Assembly (NCBI RefSeq): GCF_036227325.1
Contig: NZ_CP109467.1
Location: 1,054,001-1,118,000 of the forward strand
DNA: 64,000 bases
From: Streptomyces sp. NBC_01465
GTDB lineage: Bacteria; Actinomycetota; Actinomycetes; Streptomycetales; Streptomycetaceae
Direction: 5' to 3'
Made by a program: the position numbers and the translations under genes. Positions 51,359 to 60,514 of this stretch are shown one piece after another (within the stretch, counting starts at the first letter, position 1; each line of letters opens with the position of its first letter). The notes under the pieces were generated by a model. The model saw only the letters and a list, made by a program, of their open reading frames with translations. It made no database searches and was not told the DNA's origin.

Positions 51359-51973
51359 TCACATACTCTGCGCTTCGACCTGGGCCGAGCGCAGGAACTT
51401 CCCGCCCTGCCAGTGCCACTTGGCCTTCTCCTGGACGTCGGGGCAGCAGCGCGGGACCGCATCGTCGGTGTAGCCGAGCAGGGTCGCCGTCACGTCGCCG
51501 TCCTGGACGGCGAGGTCCGTGACGCTCTGCTCGAGGGCCGGGTCCAGCAGTGTGGCGACGACGCGGGGCGGGCCGCTCTTGGCGGCGGCGCGGGTGAGGA
51601 CGTAGATGCCGCTGGGCGGGGTGCCCGAGCCGGCGGGGCAGCGGACCACGGCGACGGTCTCGGGGCTGTCGTCGCCGTCGAGATCTCCCGCGGCCTGCTT
51701 CACGACGGTCGGTTTTGCGCCGTCGCACTGCAGCGGGAAGACCGCGCCGGTGGTGCCGGGGGCCGTGGTCGTGTGCGGTGCGGCCTGTGAGGCGGTGGCG
51801 TTGTCGGGCTGGAGGAAGCCTGCCGCCGCGACGACCGCGGCCATTGCGGTTGCTGTGGCGAGCCAGTGGACCGGACGGGTCCGGGTGTGCGCGAGATCCG
51901 GGAGCGCGGAGGGCTGCACGCGGGATGTCTCCTGTGGTGCCGTTGCTGGTGGGGGTGGCGTGAATGGTGCCAC
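51359..51973 (-). CDS. membrane-anchored or secreted protein of unknown function
   Basis: 204 residues from GTG 51973. A hydrophobic segment (WLATATAMAAVVAAAGFLQ, about 37-55) follows a long charged and Pro-rich N-terminus, so it may be a single-span membrane protein facing out. The outer part has DLDGDDSPETVAVV, a calcium-loop or FG-GAP-like motif, and a few Cys residues (VPRCCPDV). No family is recognised. It converges with the ferredoxin gene, whose stop lies 4 bp away. Confidence 0.6.
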   Translation of the reverse strand: MAPFTPPPPATAPQETSRVQPSALPDLAHTRTRPVHWLATATAMAAVVAAAGFLQPDNATASQAAPHTTTAPGTTGAVFPLQCDGAKPTVVKQAAGDLDGDDSPETVAVVRCPAGSGTPPSGIYVLTRAAAKSGPPRVVATLLDPALEQSVTDLAVQDGDVTATLLGYTDDAVPRCCPDVQEKAKWHWQGGKFLRSAQVEAQSM

Positions 51974-52021
51974 ATGTCACAGGCGCACGGAACAGCGGGG
52001 TTGTTAAGGCCAACGTAAAGA

Positions 52022-52068
52022 CGCCGCCGCCGAGTTCCCCGGTGTACGGGACGAACTCGGCGGCGGCG
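52022..52068 (-). terminator. terminator after trmI
   Basis: A perfect 15-bp stem pairs 52022-52036 with 52054-52068 (core CCGCCGCCGAGTT), 17 bp past the trmI stop on the minus strand. Confidence 0.8.
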
Positions 52069-52084
52069 CCGGTGTGTTGCGGGG

Positions 52085-53005
52085 TCAGCCCTGGGGCGTC
52101 TCGCGGGCGGCCGAGCCGCTCTCGCTGCCGGGGCCGGTGTAGTCGTCGCCGTACGCGCCCTTGGAGGGGCGGCGGCGGCGCATGGGCGGCTCGACGCCGT
52201 CCGCGAGGCGGCGGGCGGTGACGAGGAAGCCGGTGTGGCCGATCATCCGGTGGTCGGGGCGGACGGCGAGTCCTTCCACGTGCCAGTTGCGGATCATCGA
52301 TTCCCAGGGCTGGGGTTCGGCGAAGCAGCCGATCTCCCGGATGGACTCGACGGTGCGCGAGAGCTGGGTGGTGGTGGCCACGTAGCAGCAGAGGATGCCG
52401 CCGGGGACGAGCGCCTTGGAGACGGCGTCCAGGCACTCCCAGGGGGCGAGCATGTCCAGGACGACGCGGTCGACGTCGGTGTCGGAGAGGTTGTCCTGGA
52501 GGTCGCCGACGGTGAGCTGCCAGGCGGGGTGCGGGCCCCCGAAGTAGCGCTCGACGTTCTGGGTGGCGATCTCCGCGAAGTCCTCGCGGCGCTCGTAGGA
52601 GTGCAGCATGCCCTGGTCGCCGACTGCGCGCAGAATGAAGCTGCTGAGCGAGCCGGAGCCCACGCCCGCTTCGACGACGCGTGCGCCGGGGAAGATGTCG
52701 GCGAAGGCGATGATCTGCCCCGCGTCCTTGGGGTAGACCACGGCGGCGCCGCGGGGCATGGAGAGGACGAAGTCGGGGAGCAGGGGGCGCAGCGCGAGGT
52801 AGGCGACGTTTCCCGTGGTACGGACAACACTGCCCTCGGGGGCACCGATCAGCTCGTCGTGCGGGAAAGAACCCTTGTGGGTGTGGAAGTTCTTTCCTGC
52901 TTCGAGCGTGAAGGTGTGGTGGCGTCCCTTGGGGTCGGTGAGCTGGACCTGGTCCCCGATTTTGAAGGGCCCACGTCGGCGGGCGGCACCGGTCGGTTCG
53001 GACAT
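52085..53005 (-). CDS. trmI: tRNA (adenine-N1-)-methyltransferase (m1A58)
   Basis: 306 residues. The SAM-binding motif VVEAGVGSGSLSSF, the catalytic Asp in VDRVVLDMLAPWE and an N-terminal beta domain (FKIGDQVQLTDPKGRHHTFTLEAGKNFHTHKG) are standard TrmI features. It methylates A58 of the tRNA T-loop, stabilising the L-fold. The C-terminal tail is low-complexity and unrelated to catalysis. It follows the site-2 protease by 18 bp on the minus strand; this gene order is widespread in actinobacteria. Confidence 0.95.
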   Translation of the reverse strand: MSEPTGAARRRGPFKIGDQVQLTDPKGRHHTFTLEAGKNFHTHKGSFPHDELIGAPEGSVVRTTGNVAYLALRPLLPDFVLSMPRGAAVVYPKDAGQIIAFADIFPGARVVEAGVGSGSLSSFILRAVGDQGMLHSYERREDFAEIATQNVERYFGGPHPAWQLTVGDLQDNLSDTDVDRVVLDMLAPWECLDAVSKALVPGGILCCYVATTTQLSRTVESIREIGCFAEPQPWESMIRNWHVEGLAVRPDHRMIGHTGFLVTARRLADGVEPPMRRRRPSKGAYGDDYTGPGSESGSAARETPQG

Positions 53006-53023
53006 GTGCCCAGCCTACCGGCC

Positions 53024-54268
53024 CTATGAGCCGGGTCGCGCCATGGCTGCGACGAATGCGCGTTCGACGTCGGCGGTGGAGAGGACGCCGTAGATCGAGC
53101 CGTTCTCCTCGATCACGAGGTACTCGGTGGCGGGGTGGGCGCGCAGGGTGTCGAGGAGCGCCTCGCCGGCCAGTTCGGCCGGGACCTTCATGCCTTCGGT
53201 GAGGTCCTGGGCCAGGCCGCTGACGGCGACCCAGGGGCGGCGGTGCTCGGGTACGCCGACGATGGCCGCCTCCCTGACCAGGGCCTTGGGGTCGCCCTGT
53301 CCGTCGACGATCACGAGGGCGCGGGCGCCTGCCTCGTTGGCGCGGCGCAGCGCCTCGGAGAGCGGGGTGTTCGTCTCCACGGGGACCGCGCGCCGGGTGA
53401 GGGCGCGGGCCTGGAGTTCGGGGAGGTGTTCGCGCAGCCGTGCCATGCGCAGGCTGTTGCCCGCCCCGGTCCAGATGATCGCGGCGAGGATCGCGGCGAG
53501 CAGTGCGTCGGTGACGGTGGTCATCCCGCCGATGTCCGCGCTGTCGTTGCCGAGGGCGCCGGTGTGGGTGAGCAGGGGGAGGCCGATGAGGACGGTGACG
53601 GCGAGGGCCCGGCCGAACCAGGCGGCGGCGACGGTGCCGCTCATCGGGTTGCCGGTGATCTTCCAGACGACGGCGCGGAGCATCCGGCCGCCGTCCAGCG
53701 GCAGGCCAGGCAGCAGGTTGAAGGCCGCCACGATGAGGTTGGAGATCATCAGGCCGGCGAGGAGCACTCCGGGGACGGTGCCTGGCTCGACGGCCTGCAT
53801 GCCGAGGTAGAAGAGCCCGGAGAGGACGAGGGAGAGGAGCGGGCCGACGAAGGCGAGGACGAATTCCCGGCCGGGGGTGTCGGACTCCTTCTCGATCTCG
53901 GAGACTCCGCCGAAGAACTGCAGCTGGATGCGGCGTACGGGGAGCTTGAAGCGCAGGGCGGCGACGGTGTGCGCGAGCTCGTGGACGAGCACGGAGGCGT
54001 AGAAGGCGACGGCGAAGAAGAGGGAGACGAGGTAGCGGGTGCCGCCGAGTTCCGGCAGGACGCGGTCGAGCTGGCCGCCGAAGACCCAGGTGATCAGCGC
54101 GGCCACCAGGAACCAGCTGGGCGCGACGTAGACGGGGACGCCGAAGGGGCGGCCCATGAGGATGCCGCCGCCGGGATCGTCGCGGCGTCGCGGTTTGCCG
54201 CCCGGATTCTCTTCCCCGGTACCGGACTTGCCGGACTGCGGACGCCCGCTGTCGCCGCTCTCGTCCAC
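53024..54268 (-). CDS. site-2 protease family metalloprotease with two CBS domains (M50, Rip-like)
   Basis: 414 residues from GTG 54268, preceded by GAAGGGAC. After a charged 50-residue N-terminus come membrane spans with the zinc motif HELAH (about residue 96) and the second motif NLLPGLPLDGG (about 180) in the membrane. The C-terminal part holds two CBS domains (about 290-414, VETNTPLSEALRRANEAGA and EYLVIEENGSIYGVLSTADV). Such proteases cut transmembrane segments, for instance of anti-sigma factors. The CBS pair may sense adenine nucleotides. It is divergent from the RecB-like gene. Confidence 0.92.
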   Translation of the reverse strand: MDESGDSGRPQSGKSGTGEENPGGKPRRRDDPGGGILMGRPFGVPVYVAPSWFLVAALITWVFGGQLDRVLPELGGTRYLVSLFFAVAFYASVLVHELAHTVAALRFKLPVRRIQLQFFGGVSEIEKESDTPGREFVLAFVGPLLSLVLSGLFYLGMQAVEPGTVPGVLLAGLMISNLIVAAFNLLPGLPLDGGRMLRAVVWKITGNPMSGTVAAAWFGRALAVTVLIGLPLLTHTGALGNDSADIGGMTTVTDALLAAILAAIIWTGAGNSLRMARLREHLPELQARALTRRAVPVETNTPLSEALRRANEAGARALVIVDGQGDPKALVREAAIVGVPEHRRPWVAVSGLAQDLTEGMKVPAELAGEALLDTLRAHPATEYLVIEENGSIYGVLSTADVERAFVAAMARPGS

Positions 54269-54368
54269 GATGTCCCTTCGTTTTCTTCGGAGTCGTCCCC
54301 CTTGTGGGGGGAGTCTGTTGTCGATGGTATGCGGACGACTGTCAGTGGCGGGCCGTAGGGTCTTCGTC

Positions 54369-55208
54369 ATGACTACCGCTCAACCGCCCTCCTCACTCTC
54401 TCCTTCCCGGGCGAGCGACTTCATGCAGTGTCCGCTGCTGTACAGGTTCCGGGTGATCGACAAGCTGCCCGAGAAGCCGAGTGCGGCGGCGACGCGCGGC
54501 ACGCTGGTGCACGCGGTGCTGGAGAGGCTCTTCGACAATCCGGCCGCGGAGCGGACGGCGGTGCGCGCGAAGGGGCTCGTCCCCGGTCAGTGGGAGCGGC
54601 TGCTGGAGTCCAAGCCGGAGCTGGCCGGGCTGTTCGACGGGACGTCCGAGGACGCCGCGGGCGCGGATCTGGCCACCTGGCTGCGGGAGGCCGAGCAGCT
54701 TGTCGAGCGGTGGTTCACGCTGGAGGACCCGACGCGTCTGGAGCCGGCCGAGCGCGAGCTGTTCGTGGAGACCGAGCTGGATTCGGGGCTGCGGCTGCGC
54801 GGCATCATCGACCGGGTCGATGTGGCGCCGACCGGTGAGGTGCGGATCGTCGACTACAAGACGGGGAAGGCCCCGCGCCCGGAGTATGCGGAGGGTGCGC
54901 TCTTCCAGATGAAGTTCTACGCCCTGGTGGTGTGGCGGCTGAAGGGCATCGTGCCGCGGCGGCTGCAGCTGGTGTATCTGGGCAATGGCGAGGTGCTGAC
55001 GTACGACCCGGTCGAGGCCGATCTCGAGCGGGTGGAGCGCAAACTGCACGCGCTGTGGGAGGCGATCAGGGAGGCCACCGCGACGGGTGAGTGGCCCACC
55101 CGGAAGACGAAGCTGTGCGGCTGGTGCGACCACCAGGCGGTGTGTCCGGAATTCGGGGGTACGCCGCCGGTCTATCCGCTCACCGTGCGCCCCGTGGAGT
55201 CGGCGTAG
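54369..55208 (+). CDS. RecB-family PD-(D/E)XK exonuclease with Fe-S cluster (Cas4/AddB-like)
   Basis: 279 residues from ATG 54369. The nuclease motifs are the His in TRGTLVHAVLE, DRVD in IDRVDVAPTGEV and the VDYKTGK core. Cys21 (DFMQCPLLYRFR) and a C-terminal Cys triplet (LCGWCDHQAVCPEF) form a four-Cys [4Fe-4S] site as in Cas4 and AddB. No helicase or CRISPR gene is close. It most likely acts in DNA repair; the stand-alone form is common in actinobacteria. Confidence 0.88.
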   Translation: MTTAQPPSSLSPSRASDFMQCPLLYRFRVIDKLPEKPSAAATRGTLVHAVLERLFDNPAAERTAVRAKGLVPGQWERLLESKPELAGLFDGTSEDAAGADLATWLREAEQLVERWFTLEDPTRLEPAERELFVETELDSGLRLRGIIDRVDVAPTGEVRIVDYKTGKAPRPEYAEGALFQMKFYALVVWRLKGIVPRRLQLVYLGNGEVLTYDPVEADLERVERKLHALWEAIREATATGEWPTRKTKLCGWCDHQAVCPEFGGTPPVYPLTVRPVESA

Positions 55209-55253
55209 GGGCGTCAGGGCAGAATGGGCCCGGTCTACTGAAGGAGATTCCCC

Positions 55254-55925
55254 GTGGCGATCCGCGTCCTACTGGTCGACGACCAGCCGCTGCTGCGCAC
55301 CGGCTTCCGGATGATCCTGGAGGCCGAGCAGGACATCGCGGTGGTCGGCGAGGCCGGGGACGGCCTCCAGGCTCTTGACCAGGTGCGGGCGCTGCAGCCC
55401 GATGTGGTCCTGATGGACATCCGGATGCCTCGGATGGACGGGGTCGAGGCGACCCGGCAGATCACGGGCCCGGGCCGGGACGGCCCCGCCAAGGTGCTGG
55501 TGCTGACGACGTTCGATCTCGACGAGTACGTGGTGGAGGCGCTGCGCGCCGGCGCGAGCGGCTTCCTGCTCAAGGACGCGCCGGCCGTCGAGCTGGTCCA
55601 GGCGATCCGGGTGGTCGCCTCGGGCGAGGCGATGCTGGCGCCGAGCATCACGCGCCGGCTGCTCGACAAGTACGCGGGTCATCTGCCGTCCGGCGAGGAG
55701 CCGGTTCCCGACACCCTGCACACGCTGACCGAGCGCGAGGTCGAGGTGCTGAAGCTGGTGGCGCGCGGCCTGTCCAATGCGGAGATCGCCGCTGATCTGT
55801 TCGTCAGCGAGACCACGGTCAAGACGCATGTGGGCCATGTGCTGACGAAGTTGGGGCTGCGCGACCGGGTGCAGGCCGCGGTGTACGCGTACGAGAGCGG
55901 GCTGGTCCGTCCCGGCGCCCAGTAA
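55254..55925 (+). CDS. NarL/FixJ-type response regulator (orphan)
   Basis: 223 residues from GTG 55254, with AAGGAGA upstream. The receiver domain has acidic pocket DDQ, phospho-acceptor Asp55 (VVLMDIRMPRMDG), Thr in VLVLTTFD and Lys in FLLKDAP. The C-terminal LuxR HTH (LTEREVEVLKLVARGLSNAEIAADLFVSETTVKTHV) binds DNA. No histidine kinase is within the window on either side, so its partner is encoded elsewhere. It converges on the first SBP gene. Confidence 0.93.
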   Translation: MAIRVLLVDDQPLLRTGFRMILEAEQDIAVVGEAGDGLQALDQVRALQPDVVLMDIRMPRMDGVEATRQITGPGRDGPAKVLVLTTFDLDEYVVEALRAGASGFLLKDAPAVELVQAIRVVASGEAMLAPSITRRLLDKYAGHLPSGEEPVPDTLHTLTEREVEVLKLVARGLSNAEIAADLFVSETTVKTHVGHVLTKLGLRDRVQAAVYAYESGLVRPGAQ

Positions 55926-55955
55926 CGGACGGGGCGCCGGGACGGCCGGCTGCGG

Positions 55956-57557
55956 TCAGCTCTTGGCGATCTCCCAGAAGCGGAAGACCGTCGAGGCGTC
56001 CAGGGTCCATTCGAGACCCTGGATGTTGTCGCGGGCCACGGCGTACTGCTTGCCCTGCCAGAGCGGGAGGATCGGCAGCTGCTCGGCGACGATCTCCTGG
56101 AGCTTGCCGAACTCCGAGGAGGTCGTGGCCCGGTCGGCCGCGGCGGAGGTCGACGGGATGATCTCGTCCGTGATGGTCGCGTTGGTGTAGTTGTTGACCA
56201 GCACGTTGCCCTTGCCGAAGAACGGCGACGTGAAGTTGTCGGGGTCCGGATAGTCGGGGACCCATCCCTTCACGTACACGCCGTACTTGCCGGCCTTGAT
56301 GTCCTCCTCGTACTGGTCGAAGGGGACCGACTTCATCGTCGCCTCGAAGAGACCGCTGGCGTTGAGCTGCTTGGCGATGGCCGCGAACTCTTCGTCGGTG
56401 GCGGGTCCGTAGCGGCTGGGCGTGGACCAGAGCGTCAGCTTCACCTTGCTGTGGATGCCCGCTGCGTGCAGTGCCTGCTTGGCGAGTGCGGGCTGCGGGC
56501 TGCCGCCGTAGGTGTCGAAGAAGGCCGTGTTGTGGGCGGCGATTCCGGCGGGGACGATCGAGTAGAGCGGCTCGGCGGTGGACCGGTAGACGTCCGTGAC
56601 CAGGGCGTTGCGGTCGACGAGGTACGCCATCGCCTTGCGGACGGCCAGATTGCCGACGACCGGGTCCTTCAGGTTGAAGACCAGGTGCTGGACCTCGGCG
56701 CTGGTGCCTTCGACGATCTGGATGCCGTCGTCGCCGGTGGCGGCGGACTCCTGGAGGCTCTCCATGTCCTTGGCGGTGAGACCTCGGTAGGCGAGGTCGA
56801 TATCGCCGTCCTTGAGCGCGGCGCCCAGCGCCTTCTGGTCGCCGTTGAAGAGCTCCATCGTCATGCCGGTGTTCTTGGCGGTGGCGGTGCCCTTGTACTT
56901 CGAGTTGACCGAGAAGACGGCCTTGGACTTGGAGTACGAGTCCAGCTTGTAGACGCCCGAGCCGACCGCCTTGCCGTCCTTGCGCAGCTTGTCGAACGGG
57001 TACTCGCGGTGGTCGACGATCGAGCCGGCACCCGAGGCGATCTTGCTGGGGAAGGTGGCGTCGGGGGTGTTGAGGCGGAAGACGACGGTCTTCTCGTCCG
57101 GTGTCTCGATCTTGTCGATCGTGGTGAGGAGCGGCATCGGGCCGGCGTCGTCCTTGATCTTCGCCACCCGGTCGAAGGAGTACTTGACGTCCTCCGAGGT
57201 GAGGCTGTCGCCGTTGCTGAACTTCAGTCCGTCGCGCAGGGTGCAGCGGTACGTCGTCGATCCGCCCTTGTCGAAGGCGCATTCCTCGGCGGCTTCGGGC
57301 TGGGGCGTGGCGCTGCCCTTGGGGAAGCTCATCAGGGACTGGAAGACGTTGTTGAACAGCAGCCAGGATCCCGGGTCGTAGCCCGCCGCCGGGTCCGTGG
57401 ACTGGATCTCGTCGGACATACCCATGACGATCGGCTGGCCCGAGCCGCCGGAGCCGCCCGAGCCGCTGCCGCAGCCGGTGAGCAGGCCGGCCGCCAGCCC
57501 CGCGGCGAGCGGGGCCGACAGCCATTGGTTACGTATCCTCACGCGCAGGTGCCTCAC
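55956..57557 (-). CDS. extracellular solute-binding lipoprotein, family 5 (peptide/nickel type), copy 1
   Basis: 533 residues from GTG 57557. A lipoprotein signal ends in LLTGC. The SBP_bac_5 body includes the conserved RCTLRDGLKFSNGDSLTSEDVKYS and FNLKDPVVGNLAVRKAMAYL segments, characteristic of peptide-binding proteins of DppA/OppA type. It lies 57 bp after a clear paralogue and no permease or ATPase genes are nearby, so it must use a distant transporter or be a solitary receptor. Confidence 0.92.
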   Translation of the reverse strand: MRHLRVRIRNQWLSAPLAAGLAAGLLTGCGSGSGGSGGSGQPIVMGMSDEIQSTDPAAGYDPGSWLLFNNVFQSLMSFPKGSATPQPEAAEECAFDKGGSTTYRCTLRDGLKFSNGDSLTSEDVKYSFDRVAKIKDDAGPMPLLTTIDKIETPDEKTVVFRLNTPDATFPSKIASGAGSIVDHREYPFDKLRKDGKAVGSGVYKLDSYSKSKAVFSVNSKYKGTATAKNTGMTMELFNGDQKALGAALKDGDIDLAYRGLTAKDMESLQESAATGDDGIQIVEGTSAEVQHLVFNLKDPVVGNLAVRKAMAYLVDRNALVTDVYRSTAEPLYSIVPAGIAAHNTAFFDTYGGSPQPALAKQALHAAGIHSKVKLTLWSTPSRYGPATDEEFAAIAKQLNASGLFEATMKSVPFDQYEEDIKAGKYGVYVKGWVPDYPDPDNFTSPFFGKGNVLVNNYTNATITDEIIPSTSAAADRATTSSEFGKLQEIVAEQLPILPLWQGKQYAVARDNIQGLEWTLDASTVFRFWEIAKS

Positions 57558-57614
57558 TGATTCGGTGAATTGCTTGCCGGCGCGCGGCCTTCGCGTCCGG
57601 AGTACTGCTCGGCG

Positions 57615-59213
57615 TCAGCTGACTCCGCGGCCGAGCTCCCAGAGCTGGAGATCGGACGAGGAGTTGACCGCCCATTCCACGCCGGTGATGTCGTCACGTG
57701 CGGCGATGTACTGCTTGCCCTGCCAGATCGGCAGGACCGGCACGTCGTTGGCCACGATGTCCTGGACCTTCTCGAAGGTCTTCGACGCCGCGTTGCGGTC
57801 GGTGGCCCTCCGCGAGTCGGGGATGTAGGTGGTGCGGATCGCGGTGTTCACGTAAGGGGTGTTGAGGAAGTTCCCCTTGTCGAGGAACGGCGCGATGTAG
57901 TTGTCCGGGTCCGGGAAGTCGGGGAACCAGCCCAGGCCGTAGACCGCGTACTCGTTCTTCTTCTGCGCCGGGCGGTACTCCGACCACTTGGTGCCCTGCA
58001 CGGTGACGTCGAAGAGACCGGAGGCGTTCAGCTGCTCCCCCAGCACCTTGAACTCCTTGGCGGTGCCCGAACCGTAGTGGTCGGTCGTGTAGTGCAGCGC
58101 CAGCTTCACCGGGGTGTGGATCCCGGCCGTGCGCAGGATCGCGGCGGCCTTGGGCGTGCTCGGGTCGCCGTATTTGTTGAAGAAGGAGTTGCTGTGTCCG
58201 GAGATGCTGGTGGGGATGAGGGAGTACAGCGGCTCGGCCGTCGCCCCGTACACCTCGCTGGCGAGCCGGCCGCGGTCGACGACCTGGGCCATCGCCTGAC
58301 GGACCGCCTTGTTGCGCACCGAGGGGTCGTTGGTGTTGAAGGCCAGGTAGCGGATCTCGAGACCGGGGATCTCGACGAGGTTGATGCCCTCCTTCGGGGA
58401 GGCGGACATCTGCTGGATCTGCTCGGGCGACATGGTGCGCGTCATCATGTCGATGTCGCCGTCCGACAGGGCCTTGCCCATCGCGGCGGAGTCGGCGAAC
58501 GGGTGGATCTCCACCTTGTCGTTCTCGATCTTCAAGTCGCCCTTGTAGTTGGGGTTCTTGGTGAAGACCGCCTTGACGACCTCGTCGCCCTTGGTCTCGG
58601 TCTTCAGGGTGTACGGACCCGAACCGTCGACCTTCAGGCCGTCGCGCAGCTTCTTCGGGGCGTAGGTGTCCCGGTCGACGATGCCCGCGGCGGGTGTGGA
58701 GAGCTTGTACGGGAACGTGGCGTCGGGCGTCTTGAGGTGGAAGACGATTTCCTCGTCGCCGGCGAGCTCGATCGTGTCGATGTTCTCCAGCAGGGAGACG
58801 GGCCCGGCCTCGTCGTTGATGTTCCGCACCCGGTCGATGGAGTACTTCACGTCGGCCGAGGTGATGGCCTTGCCGTTGGCGAACTTCAGCCCGCTGCGCA
58901 GGGTGCAGCGGTAGCTCTCGTTCTCATGGTCGGTGAAGTGGCAGTCGCTGGCCGCGTCCGGCACCGGCACTCCGCCGCCGCGCGGAACGTGGACCAGGGT
59001 CTGCACGGTCTGGCGCAGGATGTTCCAGGCGCTCGCGTCGTAGGCGAAGGCGGGGTCGAAGGGGGCGGGGGCGTCCTTGGTGGCGACGTACGCATCCGTG
59101 GTGCCCACGACGATGGCGTCGCCGTCGCTGCCGCTGCCCGATCCCCCGCAGCCTGCGAGCACGGGGGCCAGCAGGCCCGCGGCGGCCGACAGGGCCAAGG
59201 TCTTGCGGTTCAT
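57615..59213 (-). CDS. extracellular solute-binding lipoprotein, family 5 (peptide/nickel type), copy 2
   Basis: 532 residues from ATG 59213 (GGGAGAA 7 bp upstream). Signal peptide with lipobox VLAGC. The SBP_bac_5 features include RCTLRSGLKFANGKAITSADVKYS and VRNKAVRQAMAQVVDRGRLASEVY. It resembles copy 1 along its length, including the C-terminal LPIWQGKQYIAARDDITGVEW, pointing to a tandem duplication that has since diverged. A 502-bp region precedes it. Confidence 0.92.
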   Translation of the reverse strand: MNRKTLALSAAAGLLAPVLAGCGGSGSGSDGDAIVVGTTDAYVATKDAPAPFDPAFAYDASAWNILRQTVQTLVHVPRGGGVPVPDAASDCHFTDHENESYRCTLRSGLKFANGKAITSADVKYSIDRVRNINDEAGPVSLLENIDTIELAGDEEIVFHLKTPDATFPYKLSTPAAGIVDRDTYAPKKLRDGLKVDGSGPYTLKTETKGDEVVKAVFTKNPNYKGDLKIENDKVEIHPFADSAAMGKALSDGDIDMMTRTMSPEQIQQMSASPKEGINLVEIPGLEIRYLAFNTNDPSVRNKAVRQAMAQVVDRGRLASEVYGATAEPLYSLIPTSISGHSNSFFNKYGDPSTPKAAAILRTAGIHTPVKLALHYTTDHYGSGTAKEFKVLGEQLNASGLFDVTVQGTKWSEYRPAQKKNEYAVYGLGWFPDFPDPDNYIAPFLDKGNFLNTPYVNTAIRTTYIPDSRRATDRNAASKTFEKVQDIVANDVPVLPIWQGKQYIAARDDITGVEWAVNSSSDLQLWELGRGVS

Positions 59214-59715
59214 CTGGACGTTCTCCCTCATCCCGCGCTGGGATACAGCGGTCTTCGTGACACTCCGCCGCTGCTGCCCGTTCTGAGCAGCGCGATCGGG
59301 CCGGGTACAGAGCGATCAGTCCTGTGTTCTCAGCGGCTTGGTGAGCGCTGGGCCACGAGTGGGGTGCGGCGAAGTTCTCGCGTTGAGATTAGTGGGCTGC
59401 GTCAGGAAAGCTGGAACTACGAAGAGTTGAGGACTAATCGTCTCCTCAACGCGAATACCGGCGCACTGATTTGAGGGTGCCGGAATGTTTCGTACACCCG
59501 CTCACCAACCGGGACACATGGGTGCCGGGATCGGGGCGCGGCGCCGCCCTCCAGCACGTCAACTCGCCCCTGTCGACGGCACGTCGGGTGACAAAGGTCA
59601 CGCCCCGGCCGACTTTGGCGGGGCGTGAATTACACGGTGGGGTGCTCACGGAAAATACACGGTCCGCTGCCGAGAGTTTCCCTCTCCATTCAGGGATACA
59701 CGCTCGGTGAACAGA
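59214..59715. other. 502-bp region between the HAD gene and the solute-binding protein gene
   Basis: No convincing gene. It must hold the promoter of the solute-binding pair. A dyad, GTTGAGGA (59426-59433) and TCCTCAAC (59443-59450), stands about 215-240 bp before the start, and GTTGAGATTAGTGG-like sequence about 45 bp to its left repeats part of it. A small GCTGCT/AGCAGC stem occurs near 59271-59292. Only short spurious frames are present. Confidence 0.6.
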
Positions 59716-60417
59716 TCAGTGCATTCCCGTGATCAAGGTCGACAGAAAGGCAAGGTCGACTTCTTCGAGCGATCCGACGATCACCCGGCCCGACGCGGGG
59801 GCGATGGGTGCGACGGACGGTACGACCACCACACGGCAGCCCGCGGCCTCGGCGGCGGCCACTCCGGTCGCCGTGTCCTCGACGACGGCGCAGCGGGCCG
59901 GTTCGGCTCCGAGTCCTGCGGCGGCGAGCAGATACGGGTCGGGGTGCGGCTTGGTGCGCTCCACCTCGTCCCCGGCGACGGTGAGGCGGAAGTGCGAGGG
60001 CCCGAGCGAGGCGACGATTCTGTCGATGATGCGCCGGTGCGAGGCGGAGACCAGGGCGGTGGGCACGTCGTGCGCCGCCAGTTCGGCCAGCAGCCGGGCG
60101 GCTCCGGGCATCAGCGGCACGCCGCGGCCGATGCGCTCCTCGAACTTGTCGTTGAGCAGCACGCTGAGTTCGGGGAGGGTGATGTCGGCGCCCGTGGCCT
60201 CGATGAGGTATCCGGCGCTGCGGGTCATGGGGCCGCCGACCACGATGTGCTTCCAGGTCGGGTCGAGCCGGTGTCCGAGGTCGGCGAAGACCGCCACCTC
60301 GGCGTCCCACCAGAAGCCCTCGGTGTCGACGAGGGTCCCGTCCATGTCGAGGAGGACCGCCTGGAGGGCGGAGCCTTCGGCCGTTCGTGTACTGGGCGCG
60401 GGGACCGTGCTTGTCAT
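59716..60417 (-). CDS. HAD-superfamily phosphatase/phosphoglycolate phosphatase-like
   Basis: 233 residues from ATG 60417, with AGGAGG upstream. HAD motifs are complete: LLDMDGTLVDTEG (nucleophile Asp), TALVSASHR (motif II), ERTKPHPDPYLLAA (motif III Lys) and CAVVEDTATGVAAA (motif IV). The cap is inserted after motif I, which gives the subfamily-I beta-phosphoglucomutase/phosphatase type. The substrate is a small phosphorylated metabolite not predictable here. It lies behind metH, separated from it by a terminator. Confidence 0.9.
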   Translation of the reverse strand: MTSTVPAPSTRTAEGSALQAVLLDMDGTLVDTEGFWWDAEVAVFADLGHRLDPTWKHIVVGGPMTRSAGYLIEATGADITLPELSVLLNDKFEERIGRGVPLMPGAARLLAELAAHDVPTALVSASHRRIIDRIVASLGPSHFRLTVAGDEVERTKPHPDPYLLAAAGLGAEPARCAVVEDTATGVAAAEAAGCRVVVVPSVAPIAPASGRVIVGSLEEVDLAFLSTLITGMH

Positions 60418-60444
60418 CCGTGCACACCTCCTGGAGGGACGAGA

Positions 60445-60482
60445 AGGCCGGCCGCCTCCCAGGTGAGGGAGGCGACCGGCCT
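60445..60482 (-). terminator. terminator after metH
   Basis: A 16-bp stem with one mismatch pairs 60445-60460 with 60467-60482 (core GGCCGCCTCCC), 33 bp past the metH stop on the minus strand. Confidence 0.75.
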
Positions 60483-60514
60483 GCACTGGACCGACCAGTG
60501 TACGTCTCGAACCG

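Noticed and set aside
59446..59649. 67-codon frame in the gap before the HAD gene.
   Set aside because: No ribosome site, no family resemblance and Arg/Ser/Thr-rich composition; treated as noncoding.
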